Below are positions 5,879 to 6,230 of a stretch of DNA of 6,230 bases, piece by piece. The notes below the pieces were generated by a model. That model saw only the letters and a program-made list of their open reading frames with translations, made no database searches and was not told where the DNA came from. Numbering within the stretch: the stretch's first letter is position 1; every line of letters begins with the position of its first letter. The DNA is taken from the NCBI GenBank assembly GCA_945874515.1, contig CAMCHA010000167.1, positions 1-6,230 of the forward strand, written 5' to 3'. Both the position numbers and the translations under genes were made by a program. The DNA is from Asaia bogorensis. Lineage in GTDB: Bacteria; Pseudomonadota; Alphaproteobacteria; Acetobacterales; Acetobacteraceae.

Positions 5879-6230
5879 ATGCCAAGCCTGAAGAATAGAA
5901 TGGCGAAAACGCCATCCATGGCGACAATGGCGACAATGCCGCCCACCACGGCAGCGGTTGCGGCATCACCCACCGCGCGCGGACCGAAGCCTGCGGAAAG
6001 CCCGGCGCGGCAGCCAATGGCGGCGATCACCAGGCCGAAGCAGGCAGATTTGAACAGGCCGCCCGTCAAATCGCCAAGACGGAGCCATTGCTGTAATTGG
6101 TTGGAAACCGCGCTCCAGGGAAAGCCGAGGGATTCCATCACCACTGTCATGCCGGCAAGCCCGGCCAGGTTCATCACCAATGTCAGCGCTGGCATCACCA
6201 ATATCCCGGCCAGCAAACGCGGCAGCACCA
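5875..6230 (-). CDS. mlaE: MlaE-like permease of a phospholipid ABC transporter, 5' part outside the window
   Basis: Inner-membrane permease of the Mla-type transporter. Only the C-terminal 118 codons are inside the window; the frame stays open to the edge, so the GTG near 6228 is an internal codon and not a start. The visible part begins VLPRLLAGILVMPALTLVMN, which matches the conserved Pro-Arg-x-x-Ala segment of MlaE (E. coli VPRFWAG). Next comes a FKSACFGLVIAAIGC helix (E. coli IKSVVFAITVTWIS), then RAVGDAATAAVV and a final hydrophobic helix ending FFRLGI. The family is usually about 260 residues. Many alphaproteobacterial homologues have an N-terminal STAS domain fused to the permease, which cannot be judged here. 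The stop overlaps the mlaF ATG by 4 bases (ATGA). Confidence 0.92.
   Translation of the reverse strand, partial: VLPRLLAGILVMPALTLVMNLAGLAGMTVVMESLGFPWSAVSNQLQQWLRLGDLTGGLFKSACFGLVIAAIGCRAGLSAGFGPRAVGDAATAAVVGGIVAIVAMDGVFAILFFRLGI

Noticed and set aside
4953..5891. Plus-strand frame of 312 codons opposite mlaF
   Set aside because: Antisense to all ABC ATPase motifs; serine-rich shadow typical of the complement of leucine/glycine-rich coding sequence.

Overview
The window is compact, GC-rich bacterial chromosome with almost no non-coding DNA. The protein families and gene order (a single-MCE-domain MlaD with a long helical tail, an ABC auxiliary lipoprotein in place of mlaC/mlaB, NusB-fused RsmB) point to an alphaproteobacterium. 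Acetobacteraceae/Rhodospirillales is my best guess, but this comes from general resemblance only and was not tested by any search. I see no mobile element, CRISPR array, tRNA, rRNA or riboswitch.

Layout: (1) From 1185 leftward to the window edge lies the first 395 codons of rsmB, the 16S rRNA m5C methyltransferase, on the minus strand; its last few dozen codons are outside. (2) A 36-bp divergent gap leads into a plus-strand pair. The first gene is a 557-residue ArnT/PMT-like lipid-linked glycosyltransferase (1222-2895). The second is a 206-residue DedA-family membrane protein (2896-3516), whose ATG directly follows the TGA of the first and which has a good Shine-Dalgarno inside it. (3) Converging on this pair, with stop codons overlapping by 10 bp, is a minus-strand phospholipid-transport operon, read right to left: mlaE (permease, C-terminal part only), mlaF (ATPase), mlaD (MCE substrate-binding protein) and an ABC auxiliary lipoprotein of the PqiC/DUF330 type. 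Its junctions are ATGA, TGA-C-ATG and TGA-C-ATG, so the four genes are surely co-transcribed and probably translationally coupled.

Functionally, five of the six genes concern the cell envelope. The Mla-like complex would move phospholipids between inner and outer membranes. The glycosyltransferase would add a sugar from a polyprenyl-phosphate donor to a lipid or other acceptor on the periplasmic face. The DedA protein may flip or recycle a lipid carrier such as undecaprenyl phosphate. RsmB is a housekeeping ribosome-maturation enzyme.

I found no clearly new system. The points most worth a second look are the glycosyltransferase-DedA gene pair, the mixed Mla/Pqi composition of the transport operon with its long-tailed MlaD, and a recurring GCGTAGCGC nonamer that appears in several reading frames and both orientations.
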